Below the pieces are notes generated by a model. That model saw nothing but the letters and a program-made list of their open reading frames with translations, had not been told where the DNA came from and ran no database searches. A stretch of DNA of 64,000 bases, taken from JBBWZH01 sp035544115 (GTDB lineage: Bacteria; Actinomycetota; Actinomycetes; Mycobacteriales; CADCTP01). The stretch lies in NCBI GenBank assembly GCA_963714145.1, contig OY970235.1:9796001-9860000 (forward strand). The letters are read 5' to 3'. A program made the position numbers and the translations under genes. The first letter of the stretch is position 1, and each line of letters opens with the position of its first letter. Positions 43,428 through 53,101 of this stretch are shown in pieces.

Positions 43428-46400
43428 TCAGGCCTCGGTGCAGCAGGCGTGCCGGCTGCTCTGCACGTAGTGCGGGTCGTGCCACCAGTACCGCCGGTTG
43501 CCCGGGTGTTCCGGCACCGGCGGCAGCAGCCGGCTGGGCGTCGCGGCCGCCGGCCGCGCCGGCTCGGCGTACGGCGCGAGCAGGGCGTCGACGCTGTGCA
43601 GGGCGCCGTTGACCATTACCTGCCGGACGTCGGCGGCCGCCCGGATGTCCGTCAGCGGGTCGCCGCCGAGGATCGCGAGGTCGGCGTACCGGCCCGGTTG
43701 GATCTCCCCGACCGGCTCGTTCAGGAACTCGCCCGGGATGCGGGTGGCGGTCAGCAGCGCCTCGTACGGCGTCAGCCCGTACGCCACCATCGCCCGCAGG
43801 TTCAGGTGGGTGCTGACCGCGGTGTTCGCGATGGGGGAGTCGGTGCCGAGGATCACCCGGCCGCCGGACCGCAGCATCGCGGCGAGCTGGGCGACCTGCC
43901 GGGCCAGGTTCTCCCGGACCACCGTCTGGTCGGTGCTGCCGGCCGCCACCGCGGCCGCCCGCAGCGCGGCGTACTCCCACGGCGGGTACAACGTACGCAC
44001 CCGCCGGTCGTCCACAAGCGACTTGTCCTCGCGCAGCAGCGTCACCGCGGTGAACAGGGTGGGCGTCCGGGCGGCGCCGGAGGCGGTGAAGATGTCGATG
44101 ACGTCCTGGTAGCCGGTGCCCAGCGCGGTGACCGTCCGGGAGTAGCCGAAGCGGCTCGTCGCGCCGACGTGCTCCATGCCGTCGCCGCCGAAGGCGAAGG
44201 CCGGGTAGTGGTAGTGCGAGGTGGCCGGGATCCGGCGGGCGTGCGCCCACGCGGTCACCGTGCGCTGCCACTGCGGGGAGAGCCGCACGTACGACTTCAT
44301 CAGGTCGTAGTCCAGCGCCGCGGCCCGCTCCAGTTCGAGGGCGAGCTGCCGCTCGTCGAAAGTGGGTCGCATGAAGTTGTAGAAGATCCGGGCGCCGTCG
44401 ACTGCCTCGCCGGTGCCGAAGTACCGCGGCGCGATCCTGGCTCCGGACTGCACGGACTCGCGGGCCTCCACCATCTGGTACGCCGGGCTGCCCGGCGAGC
44501 GGGTGGTGGTGATGCCCAGCGCCAGCCACAGGCGGCCCTGCCGGTCGCCGTAGGAGTACCCCTGCATCTCGCGGTGGTGGTGCATGTCGATCAGCCCCGG
44601 GGTGACGACCGAGTCCCGGGCGTCGACCAGCCGGGCGCCGCCATGGTCGGCACGGTCGTCGGCACGGTGCGGCTCGACCGCGACGATGCGGTGGCCTTCC
44701 ACCACGATGTCGACGTCGCGGCGCAGCTGCCGGCCGCGGCCGTCCCAGATCCGGCCGGCGCGCACGACCGTACGGCCGCGGGGTGCGGTGTTGGACCAGG
44801 TGAGTCCCATGTGGACGGTCCGCGGGACGCCACCGGTCGCCGGCACCAGTCGAAGCCGGCCGTTGTTCAGGTACAGCAGCTGGCGGGAGTCGCCGCTCCA
44901 GCTCGGGGCGTCGGTCACCTCGGTGGTGAGCTGGCGCGGCGGGCCGGCGGGTGTGCCGTCCGGGTGCACGTCGACCACCCACAGCACGCTGGCCACGACG
45001 AACGCCATCCGGCTGCCGTCCGGCGACCACACCGGCCCGTCGTCGCCGCGGGTCTGGATGGACCGGTCCGGCAGCGGGTCGACATAGGTCGCCGCGCCGG
45101 TGCGGCGGTCCACCAGCAGGATCTTGCTCAGCCCTTCCCGGAACCGGGCCGAGTACGGCCGGATCGCGGCCAGCGCGATGACGTTGCCGTCCGCGGACCA
45201 GGTCGGCCGGCCGGGTTCGAACGTCGCGGCGAACACCGGCCGCACCGCGCCGGTCGCGACGTCCACTGTGTACAGTGCGCCGGTCTGGTCGAGGAAGGCG
45301 AGCTGGCTGCCGTCCGCCGACCACGAGCCGGAGACCGCGGCGCGGTCCGGCAGCGCGGTGAGCTGGCGGTCCTGCCCGGACGCCAGGTCGCGCAGCCAGA
45401 TGTCCAGGGTGCCGCCGCGGTCGGAGGAGTACGACAGCAGGCGGCCGTCCGGCGACCAGGCCGGGTCCTGCTTCCACCAGTGGTCCCGGGTCAGCGGCTC
45501 GGGCCGGGCGCCGAACCGCATCGTGTAGATGTCGTTCAGCGCGCGGAACGCGACCTGCCGCCCGTCCGGCGACAGGACCGGGCTGCCGACTCCCAGCACC
45601 GGGCGGGGCCGGGGCGAGTCGAAGTCGCGCTGCCGCTTCCGGTACCGGGCGGTGCCGACCCGCACCGGCAGGGCGAACGGGATGTCGCGCCGCCCGCCGC
45701 CGTCCAGCCGGCCGGACCGGACCGCGCCGTTCGCGGTGTAGACGAACTCCCGCGGCGACCGCCAGGACACCCGGAACGGGAAGACCTCCTCGCCGGCGAC
45801 CAGCGGCTCCGCGGCGGCCGTCGGGCTGGCGACCAGCAGGCTGGTCCGGCCGGCGGCGAGCCGGTAGTAGATCAGCCGTCCGCCGTCCGGCGTCCAGGCC
45901 GGCGCGTGCAGCACCTCGTCGGCCGGCACGCTCACCGCGGTTGTCCGGGCACCGGAGGCGACTTCGACGACGTCGATGCGGGTGTTGTCCACGACGAACG
46001 CGACCCGGCGGCCGTCCGGGGACCAGGCCGGCTCGTACTCCTGGCCGGGGCCGTTGGCGATCGTGCGGGTGGCCCCGCTGGCGAGGTCGAGGGCGGCGAC
46101 ACCGTAGCTGCCCGGCGCGTCGGTGGAGAACGCGATCTGCCGGCCGTCCGGGGAGAACCGCGGCTCCCGGTGGTCGAACGGGCCGTGCGTGAGCTGCCGC
46201 AGGCCGGACCCGTCGGCCCGCACCAGCCAGACGTTGAAGCACCCGTCGCGGTAGGACTGGAACGTCAGCGTCGACCCGTCCGGCGACCACTCCGGCTGCG
46301 CGATGTCGAACAGGTCGCTGGTCAGCCGCCGGGCCTCGCCACCGGACCCGGGCAGCAGCCACAGCACGCCCAGCGCGTCCAGGGCGACGGTGCGGCCGTC

Positions 46401-46574
46401 CGGCGAGACCTGCGCGGCGATGTCGGTGCCGGCCCGCAGCCGCAGCGACCGCCCGGCCTGCGCCGGACGCGCGGCCCGCGCCGGGGTGCCGGTGAGCACC
46501 CCCGGTGCGGCCGCCGCGACCGCGACCGCGCCCGCGGCGCCGGACAGGAACTCACGCCGACCGATCTCGCTCAC
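43428..46574 (-). CDS. Secreted amidohydrolase with TolB-like beta-propeller
   Basis: GTG 46574 (MSEIGRREFLSGAAGAVAVA) has GGAGGT before it and gives 1048 residues with a twin-arginine signal (RREF). Residues about 50-620 are TolB/PD40-type repeats, each with a phrase such as SPDGRTVALD, EWSPDGSTLTFQS or FSPDGRQIAFST. Residues about 640-1000 form an amidohydrolase barrel: TPGLIDMHHHREM supplies the HxH metal site, HYHYPAF another His, and ILGTDSPIAN the catalytic Asp. Such combined proteins are known as exported peptidase/amidohydrolases of unknown substrate. The propeller probably presents the substrate or a partner. Confidence 0.88.
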   Translation of the reverse strand: MSEIGRREFLSGAAGAVAVAAAAPGVLTGTPARAARPAQAGRSLRLRAGTDIAAQVSPDGRTVALDALGVLWLLPGSGGEARRLTSDLFDIAQPEWSPDGSTLTFQSYRDGCFNVWLVRADGSGLRQLTHGPFDHREPRFSPDGRQIAFSTDAPGSYGVAALDLASGATRTIANGPGQEYEPAWSPDGRRVAFVVDNTRIDVVEVASGARTTAVSVPADEVLHAPAWTPDGGRLIYYRLAAGRTSLLVASPTAAAEPLVAGEEVFPFRVSWRSPREFVYTANGAVRSGRLDGGGRRDIPFALPVRVGTARYRKRQRDFDSPRPRPVLGVGSPVLSPDGRQVAFRALNDIYTMRFGARPEPLTRDHWWKQDPAWSPDGRLLSYSSDRGGTLDIWLRDLASGQDRQLTALPDRAAVSGSWSADGSQLAFLDQTGALYTVDVATGAVRPVFAATFEPGRPTWSADGNVIALAAIRPYSARFREGLSKILLVDRRTGAATYVDPLPDRSIQTRGDDGPVWSPDGSRMAFVVASVLWVVDVHPDGTPAGPPRQLTTEVTDAPSWSGDSRQLLYLNNGRLRLVPATGGVPRTVHMGLTWSNTAPRGRTVVRAGRIWDGRGRQLRRDVDIVVEGHRIVAVEPHRADDRADHGGARLVDARDSVVTPGLIDMHHHREMQGYSYGDRQGRLWLALGITTTRSPGSPAYQMVEARESVQSGARIAPRYFGTGEAVDGARIFYNFMRPTFDERQLALELERAAALDYDLMKSYVRLSPQWQRTVTAWAHARRIPATSHYHYPAFAFGGDGMEHVGATSRFGYSRTVTALGTGYQDVIDIFTASGAARTPTLFTAVTLLREDKSLVDDRRVRTLYPPWEYAALRAAAVAAGSTDQTVVRENLARQVAQLAAMLRSGGRVILGTDSPIANTAVSTHLNLRAMVAYGLTPYEALLTATRIPGEFLNEPVGEIQPGRYADLAILGGDPLTDIRAAADVRQVMVNGALHSVDALLAPYAEPARPAAATPSRLLPPVPEHPGNRRYWWHDPHYVQSSRHACCTEA

Positions 46575-46720
46575 GTTGACCTCCATGCCCGTGGCGATCC
46601 GCCCTCAATCTCCTCTTCCGCGCTGCCGGGTCGGAGGTCGGTCGGGCCACCCGCCGGCCGGGGCCGCACCACGTCCAGCTGGTCCCGGCCCGGGACGACG
46701 GCGACGCCGGATCCGCTCGG

Positions 46721-48097
46721 TCAGGCGTAGCTGAACAGCGGCGGAAAGACGAGGACCACGATCCAGGCCCATCCGGCGTACACCGGCAGGTAGCTGGTCT
46801 GCCAACGCTCGAGCGCGGCGAACGGCGTGTGCCGGCGGACGAAGCCTCAGCAGGAGCCAGGCCGACCAGGCGAGGTTGGCCAGCAGGATGACGTTCTCGC
46901 CGAGCGCCGCGGCCTTGTTGGGGGTGGTGCCGTACTCGTTGATGCGCCCGGTGATCGCCACCAGCACCAGCACGTCGATGGCCAGCGCGCTGACCACGAG
47001 GGCGAGCTGCAGCTTGTCGAACAGGCCGGGCGGCGCCAGCGGATCGCGGGCCGAGATCGAGTAGAGCAGCAACCCCAGCACCACGACCAGCAGCAGGTCG
47101 AACAGGATCAACGCCTCGCGCTCGACGTCGATGCCGGCGGCTGGTCCAGCCGATGGCAACGAGGAAGGCCAGCAGGACCGCGGTGAAGAGCGGCGTGAAC
47201 AGCCGCGTGAGTACCGGGGCGATGTTCTCGACCACCCCCTGCTTGGCCTCGACGAGCCAGCCGGCCACGACGATCGCGGCCATGGCGCCGCACGGCAGCA
47301 GCCACTGCGCTGATGAACGCCTCCGGGACGATCCCGATGGCCTTGAAGGTGCCGAACATGAACGCGGTGAGCACACCGCCGCCGAGGGCGATGAGGACGA
47401 AGTAGACGAAGCACTCGCCGGTGAAGCGGATGAAGTCCATCCGCCGGCGGGACGAGCGCCAGTCGTCGGCCACGTAGGCCAGCCCCACCACCAGCCACAG
47501 GGCGATCGGGAGGTGGATGCTGGTGATGACCACCGACTGCGACGTCTCGGCCAGCGGGTAGACGTTGGCCGCCACCGCGCCGACGGCGAACAGCGCCACC
47601 AGCATCCCGATCAGCGGGCGCCGGGCCTGCCGGCGCCAGGCGAGGAAGGCCGCCAGCCACGGCAGCGCGAACAGGCCGACGTTCGGCCCGTAGAACGAGC
47701 CGTCCTCGGTCAACCGCAGCCCGAACAGCTCGGGCACCTTGATCGACACCGCCGCGCCCGCCGCGCAGGCGACCATCACCCGCAGGTCCTGCCGCGCCCG
47801 CGGGCCGGCCGCCGGACTGCCGGTCTCGCCGGTCAGCACCAGTTGCTTCCACAGCCGTTCCGAATGCTCCCGGGCGAACTCGCGGGACAGCTCGTCCAGG
47901 CTGCCCATCCGTTTGACCGCGACCAGGAACGCCTCGTCCGCGCTCAGGCCGGCCGCGATGAGCTCGTCGACCGAACCGCGGAGATGGTCTTCCAGCTCGT
48001 CGGCGTCGGACGGCTGCAGTTCCCGGCGGCCCTGGACGTAGTGCCGCCACTGCGCGAACTGGCGCTCCAACTCCTCCTGACCCTCCCGCACCGTCAC
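46721..48097 (-). pseudogene. HAAS-type permease with three one-base insertions
   Basis: The protein begins at GTG 48097, overlapping the PadR stop by four bases. It reads MTVREGQEELERQFAQWRHY, the HAAS (permease prefix) domain, then membrane helices. Three single-base insertions break it. They lie near 47308 (after EAFIS), near 47140 (after VAIGWTS) and near 46846 (after SAWLLLR). Each time the next frame continues the same protein, ending LPVYAGWAWIVVLVFPPLFS and YA. Repairing three bases would give about 458 residues. PadR plus HAAS-protein pairs are common; they are thought to control membrane or cell-envelope processes. Confidence 0.75.
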
Positions 48098-48477
48098 GCC
48101 CGGCACTCCGGCGGGACCGCCAGCAGCGGCCTGCGGTCGCCGAGGGCGCGCCAGATCTCCTTGAGCGCGTCCGCGACCGTGTCCCACTGCCGGCGCTGCT
48201 CGGCCAGCTCGGCCAGGCCCTCGTCGGTGATGCGGTAGTACTTGCGCCGCCGCTCGCCGGTGGCCGACTGCCAGCTCGACTCCACGTGGCCGAGGCGCTC
48301 AAGCCGGTGCAGCAACGGGTACAGCAGGCCCTCGGTCCAGTCCAGCTCGCCGCCGGACAGCTCGTTGATGCGCCGGAGGATGGCGTACCCGTAGCTCTCA
48401 CCCTCGGCCAGGATGCCGAGCACCATCGGTGTCGCCGAGGCGGCGACCAGGTCCTTGGCGACCTTCACCAGGCTCAC
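48094..48477 (-). CDS. PadR-family transcriptional regulator
   Basis: Started at GTG 48477 (MSLVKVAKDLVAASATPMVL) the protein has 127 residues; a TTG nine bases upstream is possible. The PadR winged helix is clear: ILAEGESYGYAILRRINEL, SGGELDWTEGLLYPLLHRLE, then GERRRKYYRITDEG. The C-terminal helix pairs dimers. Its stop overlaps the start of the HAAS permease (GTGA), so they form one operon. It probably represses its own promoter, where two GCATAGTA repeats lie. Confidence 0.9.
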   Translation of the reverse strand: MSLVKVAKDLVAASATPMVLGILAEGESYGYAILRRINELSGGELDWTEGLLYPLLHRLERLGHVESSWQSATGERRRKYYRITDEGLAELAEQRRQWDTVADALKEIWRALGDRRPLLAVPPECRA

Positions 48478-48502
48478 CCCGCCCAAACCCTAGAAGCACA
48501 AT

Positions 48503-48525
48503 GCATAGTAGCGTTGGGCATAGTA
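48503..48525 (-). promoter_or_regulatory. GCATAGTA direct repeats in the PadR promoter
   Basis: GCATAGTA occurs at 48503-48510 and again at 48518-48525, 26 bases upstream of the PadR start. On the coding strand these read TACTATGC and could serve as both operator half-sites and -10 region. The bases 48530-48755 contain no gene I can support. Confidence 0.5.
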
Positions 48526-48755
48526 CTGCTAGGTATTTTCAGGGTGCAACGGGCCGCTCACCTCGGGCCGCGGCCCCGCCGCCGCCCGCCCCGTTCACGC
48601 CGACGCCGACGCCGTCCGCGCCAAGCTCGCCGACCTCGACCAGCCCGCCACCCCGACCGGCGAGTCCCCTGCCGGCCCACCCGGCTGACCTGGCGGGAGC
48701 CGTCCGCGGACTCGCCGCTGAGCCGGGGCCAGGGCTACCTGCCGGGAACGAGCGG

Positions 48756-49322
48756 CTATCCGAACATCCAGAGCTGTCGTTGCAGCTCGGTGGTCAGGAC
48801 GGTGGAGTTGTCGCAGCCCCGCAACCGCAGCTGGTCATGGTCCTGGACCGGGACGTTCAGCACGCCCAGGCAGCCGCCGATGAAGGGATTGCGCAGCCGG
48901 AACGCGTCGGGATTGATGGGTGTCGGGATGATCTGCCAGCGGAATGCCACGTTCGCCGGATCGCACACGTCCTGGTGGACCAGCGGCGGAATGCTGTCCG
49001 GCACCATGCACAGGTTGTTGGCGAAGTTCTGGATCCGGTAGGTCCCGTCCGGGACGGGGATGAGCCGGAACCGCTGCGGGCCGCCGTTGCTGGCGTAGCC
49101 GTGGCAGTGGAACACCTGCAGGTGCTCGCTGTGGCTGCTGGTGCCGCCGGGGATGTCCGCGCACTTGTGGTTGCCGGGGTTGTTGAACGGCAGGAACAGT
49201 TCGGCCCACTGGTCGGCGGGCGGCGGGGTGGGGTCGGCATGGGCCGCCGGCGCCGCCGCGGTCATGAAGCACGTGGCCAGGATGCCGGCGAACAGCACAC
49301 CGACTGTCTTCCGCAGACGCAT
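48756..49322 (-). CDS. Secreted ricin-B-like lectin
   Basis: The 188 aa protein has a Sec signal (KTVGVLFAGILATCFMTAAA, cut near AHA). The rest looks like one beta-trefoil: NHKCADIPGGTSSHSEHLQV, then FNAN-type NLCMVPDSIPPLV and GGCLGVLNVPVQDHDQLRLR, ending in ELQRQLWMF. The Cys pairs and the Q-x-W-like closings fit sugar-binding trefoils. It has no catalytic domain. It may decorate or bind surface polysaccharide. It is a single gene on the minus strand. Confidence 0.72.
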   Translation of the reverse strand: MRLRKTVGVLFAGILATCFMTAAAPAAHADPTPPPADQWAELFLPFNNPGNHKCADIPGGTSSHSEHLQVFHCHGYASNGGPQRFRLIPVPDGTYRIQNFANNLCMVPDSIPPLVHQDVCDPANVAFRWQIIPTPINPDAFRLRNPFIGGCLGVLNVPVQDHDQLRLRGCDNSTVLTTELQRQLWMFG

Positions 49323-49454
49323 ACCGCTCCCTCGTCGAGCATTCGGACTTCTGCCGGGACGTTAACCGGGAGCCCTGGAACAGCCCTGCAAGGAGCCTGA
49401 CCTCACCGCCGCGGCACCTCAGGGCGGTATCGGTTTCCGTGTTCTGACGTAGCC

Positions 49455-49487
49455 GGCCGCGACGCCGGTGGGGCCGGCGTCGCGGCC
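49455..49487 (-). terminator. Terminator of the delta-60 repeat gene
   Basis: Fourteen-base arms GGCCGCGACGCCGG and CCGGCGTCGCGGCC enclose the loop TGGGG, just beyond the stop at 49499 on the minus strand. Confidence 0.72.
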
Positions 49488-49498
49488 ATATCGTTGGG

Positions 49499-50833
49499 CT
49501 ATCGCGTCAGGTAGCGGGCCAGCGCGAAGTCCGAGCCGAACCCGTTGTCGCTGGGCGACCCGGCGACCAGCAGCCTGCCGTTGGCCTGCACGGCCAGCGC
49601 CCTGGCCACGTCGGAGCCGCCGCCGAAGTCGGTGGTGACCCGGCCGGCGGTGCCGAAGCGGGGGTCCAGAGACCCGTCGTGGCGGTACCGCAGCAGCGTG
49701 AAGTCGTAGCCCGACCCGGTGCCGGGGTCGGCCGTGCCGGCGGCCACGAGCATGCCGTACGGCTGCGCGACGAGCGCGGTCGCGGTGCCGGTGCCGGCGA
49801 TGTCGGTGGTGACCGTGCCGCCGGTACCGAAGCCCGGGTCCAGAGTGCCGTCGGCGGTGTACCGGGCGAGCGCGAAAGCAGAGCTGAAGTTGAAGTGCAG
49901 CACCCCTCCGGCCGCGACGATCGTGCCGTCCCGCTGCAGGACGAGCCCGTTCGCCTCGGTGAAGAAGCCGTTGTTGAACGCGGTCGTCACGGTGCCGCCG
50001 GTGCCGAAGGCCGGGTCCAGGGTGCCGTCCGGGTTGTAGCGGGCCAGCGCGAAGGCCGCCGCGGCCGCGCTTCCGGCCGCGACGATCTTGCCGTCGGCCT
50101 GCACCGCCACCGCATGAGCCTCAGCGAACAGGCCGGGGAACGCGGTCAGCACCATGCCGGTGCCGCCGAAGCTGAGGTCGGGGCTGCCGTCGGGGTTGAA
50201 GCGGGCCACCGCGAAGGCGGACCCGGCCACGCCGGCCGCGAGGATCCTGCCGTCCGGCTGCACCGCCACCGCCCAGATCTGCCCGGTGGTGCCGGTCACC
50301 TTGCCAGCGACGCCGAAGCTCTGGTCCAACGTGCCGCGTGCGGTGAACCGCGCCAACGCCCATTGGCCCGCGGCGAACCCGGCCGCCACCAGCTTGCCGT
50401 CGCCCTGCACCGCCAACGCTTTGACGTGGTCGTCACCGCCCGCGCCGGTGAAGTCCAGCTTCACCTTGCCGTGCGTGCCGAAGCGTGGGTCCAACCGGCC
50501 GCCAGCCTGGTACCGGGTGAGGGCGAAATCATCGAGGGCGGAGTCGTTGCTCTCGTCCGCGCCGCCGGCCGCGACGATCTTGCCGTCGGCCTGTACGGCG
50601 ACCGCGTCGGCCTGGTCCGACTGGCCCGCGATGTCGGTGACCACCGTGCCGCCGACCCCGAAGGTAGCGTCCAGCCGCCCGGCGCCGCCGCTGGCCTGCG
50701 CCGACGCCGGCGTGACGAGTTGCCAGGCGAGCATTCCGGCCACCGGCAGCAAACCCAACCTGGCCCGGCGGGCCGGGATGCCCCGTGGGCGCGGCAAGGC
50801 CTGCCGCTGCGCAGCCGCAGAAGCGTCATCCAT
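49499..50833 (-). CDS. Secreted delta-60 repeat protein
   Basis: ATG 50833 follows GGAGGTCGAC and gives 444 residues; the longer frame adds ten residues without support. A signal peptide (LGLLPVAGMLAWQLVTPASA) ends near QAS. The remainder is about seven copies of a delta-60 repeat of about 55 residues, each with a phrase like LDxxFGxGGxVxTD then AxAVQxDGKIVAAG. One example is GGRLDPRFGTHGKVKLDF followed by ALAVQGDGKLVAAGF. Such repeats form a beta-propeller-like surface protein. Partner and substrate are unknown. Upstream, 50834-51137 is a short intergenic stretch. Confidence 0.85.
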   Translation of the reverse strand: MDDASAAAQRQALPRPRGIPARRARLGLLPVAGMLAWQLVTPASAQASGGAGRLDATFGVGGTVVTDIAGQSDQADAVAVQADGKIVAAGGADESNDSALDDFALTRYQAGGRLDPRFGTHGKVKLDFTGAGGDDHVKALAVQGDGKLVAAGFAAGQWALARFTARGTLDQSFGVAGKVTGTTGQIWAVAVQPDGRILAAGVAGSAFAVARFNPDGSPDLSFGGTGMVLTAFPGLFAEAHAVAVQADGKIVAAGSAAAAAFALARYNPDGTLDPAFGTGGTVTTAFNNGFFTEANGLVLQRDGTIVAAGGVLHFNFSSAFALARYTADGTLDPGFGTGGTVTTDIAGTGTATALVAQPYGMLVAAGTADPGTGSGYDFTLLRYRHDGSLDPRFGTAGRVTTDFGGGSDVARALAVQANGRLLVAGSPSDNGFGSDFALARYLTR

Positions 50834-51137
50834 GTCGACCTCCATTGTGTGATCCAGTCCCACTGATCGGACGAGTCAACAGACGTCGAACGTATCGATG
50901 GCGTTTCACCTCCCCCGATCGACGGCAGGATTGGCACCTTCGGGCAATTCGACAATGGACTGTCGAGGCCGGAAACGGCAAATCGCATGAATGAGACAGC
51001 TTTGCCGCGCGGTAGCATGGCGCCTGTCGTTGACTTGTCGGCGGGCAGCCGCCGTCGCTGCGGGCGGGTTTGGCGCAGCGCGCGGTGGGTGCTCCGAAGT
51101 AAGAAATTCAGGCATCACGAGATTGCAGGAGGTCGGA

Positions 51138-51884
51138 ATGCGAGCTCTCCTCACCTCGTCCGGGATCAAGAACAGCAGCATCCGCGACGCGCTGGTTGAC
51201 CTGCTGGGCAAACCGATCGCCGAGTCCAACGCCCTCTTCATCCCTACCGCCATCTACCCATTCCCCGGCGGGCCCGGCATGGCGTGGCGGGCGATCTGCG
51301 GCAAGGCGCCATCGCCGTTGGGCGGATTGGGTTGGAAATCGCTGGGGATCCTGGAGCTGACGGCGCTGCCGAGCATCGAGGAGGCTGCCTGGGTGCCAAC
51401 GGTCCGGGACGCCGACGCACTGCTGGTATGGGGCGGCGACCCCCTGTTTCTCGCCAACTGGATGCGGCGCTCCGGTCTGACCGATCTCCTGCCGACGCTG
51501 CGCTCCGAGGCGGTCTACGTGGGGGTGAGCGCCGGGAGCATGGCTGCTACCGCCACCTTCGTCGAGACCTACGACGAACCGCCCCGCGTGAACGATGGAC
51601 CGCTGAAGTCGGAGGACATCGTCTTCGCCACGCCCCAGGGTGACGTCGACAGAATCCTGGTCACCGGGCAGGGAGCGGGGCTCGTCGACTTCGCGGTGAT
51701 CCCGCACCTGGAGCACCCGGACCACCCCGACGCTTCCTTGGCCAACGCGGAGAAGTGGGCGGCACGGATTCCGGCGCCGACGTACGCGATCGACGATGAG
51801 ACCGCCATCAGCGTGGTCGACGGCGCCGCCCAGGTCGTCTCCGAGGGGCAATGGAAACTGTTCCAGCCCGACGGCCGCGGCTAA
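51138..51884 (+). CDS. Peptidase S51 (dipeptidase E-like/class I GAT fold)
   Basis: ATG 51138, after GGAGGTCGG, gives 248 residues (MRALLTSSGIKNSSIRDALV). The nucleophile elbow is YVGVSAGSMAATATF, with Ser in the G-x-S-A-G pattern of alpha-aspartyl dipeptidase. VWGGDPLFLANWMR precedes it, and a His-containing segment (FAVIPHLEHPDHP) closes the triad. Members cleave Asp-X dipeptides or act on cyanophycin fragments. It is cytoplasmic, with no operon partner except a PPOX gene 68 bases on. Confidence 0.85.
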   Translation: MRALLTSSGIKNSSIRDALVDLLGKPIAESNALFIPTAIYPFPGGPGMAWRAICGKAPSPLGGLGWKSLGILELTALPSIEEAAWVPTVRDADALLVWGGDPLFLANWMRRSGLTDLLPTLRSEAVYVGVSAGSMAATATFVETYDEPPRVNDGPLKSEDIVFATPQGDVDRILVTGQGAGLVDFAVIPHLEHPDHPDASLANAEKWAARIPAPTYAIDDETAISVVDGAAQVVSEGQWKLFQPDGRG

Positions 51885-51952
51885 CCGCGGGGAGCCGAAT
51901 AGCGTCGGAGTTGAGCGCTGCCGACAGGCAACCGAACGGAAGGGCCACGACC

Positions 51953-52348
51953 ATGCCACCAGCCTTCAATGCACAGACCCGGGCCCTGCTGGACGGCAGG
52001 AGCTTCGCCACTGTCGCGACACTCGGCCCCGACGGCGCCCCGCAGACCTCGGTCATATGGATCCTGCGGGACGGCGACGCGGTGCTGTTCACCACCACCG
52101 CCCAGCGGCAGAAAGGCCGCAACCTGGCCCGCGACCCACGGCTGAGCATGACCGTCTTCGACCCCACCAACCCCTACACCACGGTCGAACTGCGTGGCAC
52201 CGCCGAGCTGATCGACGACCCGGACAAGGCCCTGTCCCAGAAGGTCTCGCACAAGTACCTGAACGAAGACCCACCGGCTGAGCCCGCCGATGTGCAACGG
52301 CTCATCGTCCGGCTCGTCCCCGACAAGATCATCACCCTCGCCGTCTGA
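51953..52348 (+). CDS. PPOX-class flavin/F420-dependent protein
   Basis: The ATG at 51953 gives 131 residues: MPPAFNAQTRALLDGRSFAT then VATLGPDGAPQTSVIWILRD, TTTAQRQKGRNLARDPRLSM and IVRLVPDKIITLAV at the end. That is the split beta-barrel of pyridoxamine-5-phosphate-oxidase-like proteins. The positively charged RQKGRNL patch fits the group that binds F420 or FMN. It may reduce or bind small quinone-like compounds. It follows the S51 peptidase by 68 bases and could share a transcript. Bases 52349-52635 contain nothing further. Confidence 0.85.
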   Translation: MPPAFNAQTRALLDGRSFATVATLGPDGAPQTSVIWILRDGDAVLFTTTAQRQKGRNLARDPRLSMTVFDPTNPYTTVELRGTAELIDDPDKALSQKVSHKYLNEDPPAEPADVQRLIVRLVPDKIITLAV

Positions 52349-52635
52349 ACCCTCTTCGACGCTCGCGCGGAAGAGCCCGACCCGGTGAGCACGCTCAGAC
52401 ACTCTGCCGATCTGTCCGGTATGGACGGCCGAACCTGGAACGCCCGACCGAGTTCAACAACGCACTCCGCACCTTCCGCACCGGCATCGACATCCCCGCC
52501 GCCGACGGCCCGCGCGCCAGAACCGCACACCAGTAGGCCGTCGTGGGCCCAGCGCGGGGACGTGATCAGGTCAGGGTCGGTGGCGTCACCGGGTGGCAGA
52601 CTGGAAGCGGTGGATCGGGCGGACGGAGGTTGTCG

Positions 52636-53016
52636 ATGCCGGTACAGCTGAACCACACGATCGTGCACGTGCGCGACAGGCAGCGGTCGGCGGAGTTCCT
52701 GGCCGAGATCCTCGGGCTGGGCAAGCCCACGCCGTTCGGCCCGTTCCTGGTCGTCGAGCTCGACAACGGCGTCTCACTCGACTTCGCCGAGGAGCCGGAG
52801 CCCATCCAGCCGCAGCACTACGCGTTCCTCGTCGGCGACGCCGAGTTCGACGCGATCCTCGACCGGATCAAGGACCGTGGCCTGCAGTTCTGGGCCGACC
52901 CGGCCCGGCGCCGGCCGGGCCAGATCAACAACAACGACGGCGGCAAGGGCGTCTACTGGCAAGACCCCGACGCGCACTTTCTGGAGATCATCACCCGCCC
53001 GTACGGCAGCGGCTGA
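52636..53016 (+). CDS. VOC-family protein (glyoxalase-like)
   Basis: ATG 52636 follows GGAGG and gives 126 residues, one complete VOC unit. The opening LNHTIVHVRDRQRSAEFLAE has a ligand His; the middle HYAFLVGDAEFDAILDRIKD supplies another, and the end GVYWQDPDAHFLEIITRPYG carries the conserved Glu. All four positions for a metal site are thus filled. Function is probably a dioxygenase or glyoxalase-like reaction on a small substrate. Confidence 0.84.
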   Translation: MPVQLNHTIVHVRDRQRSAEFLAEILGLGKPTPFGPFLVVELDNGVSLDFAEEPEPIQPQHYAFLVGDAEFDAILDRIKDRGLQFWADPARRRPGQINNNDGGKGVYWQDPDAHFLEIITRPYGSG

Positions 53017-53101
53017 CCGACCAGCGGCACGAGCGGGTGTTCGATGCTGAGCACCCTCGTCCGGCCGGACCATCGAGCGTCGGACGACGTATGTTGCTCT
53101 G

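Noticed and set aside
43449..46730. A 1093-codon plus-strand frame opposite the amidohydrolase gene
   Set aside because: Composition is Arg/Val/Gly-rich without motifs, while the other strand carries HxH, PD40 repeats and a signal peptide.
48600..48690. Plus-strand stretch DADAVRAKLADLDQPATPTGES
   Set aside because: It has some coding look, but no start, no ribosome site and no recognised family; too little to report as a gene.
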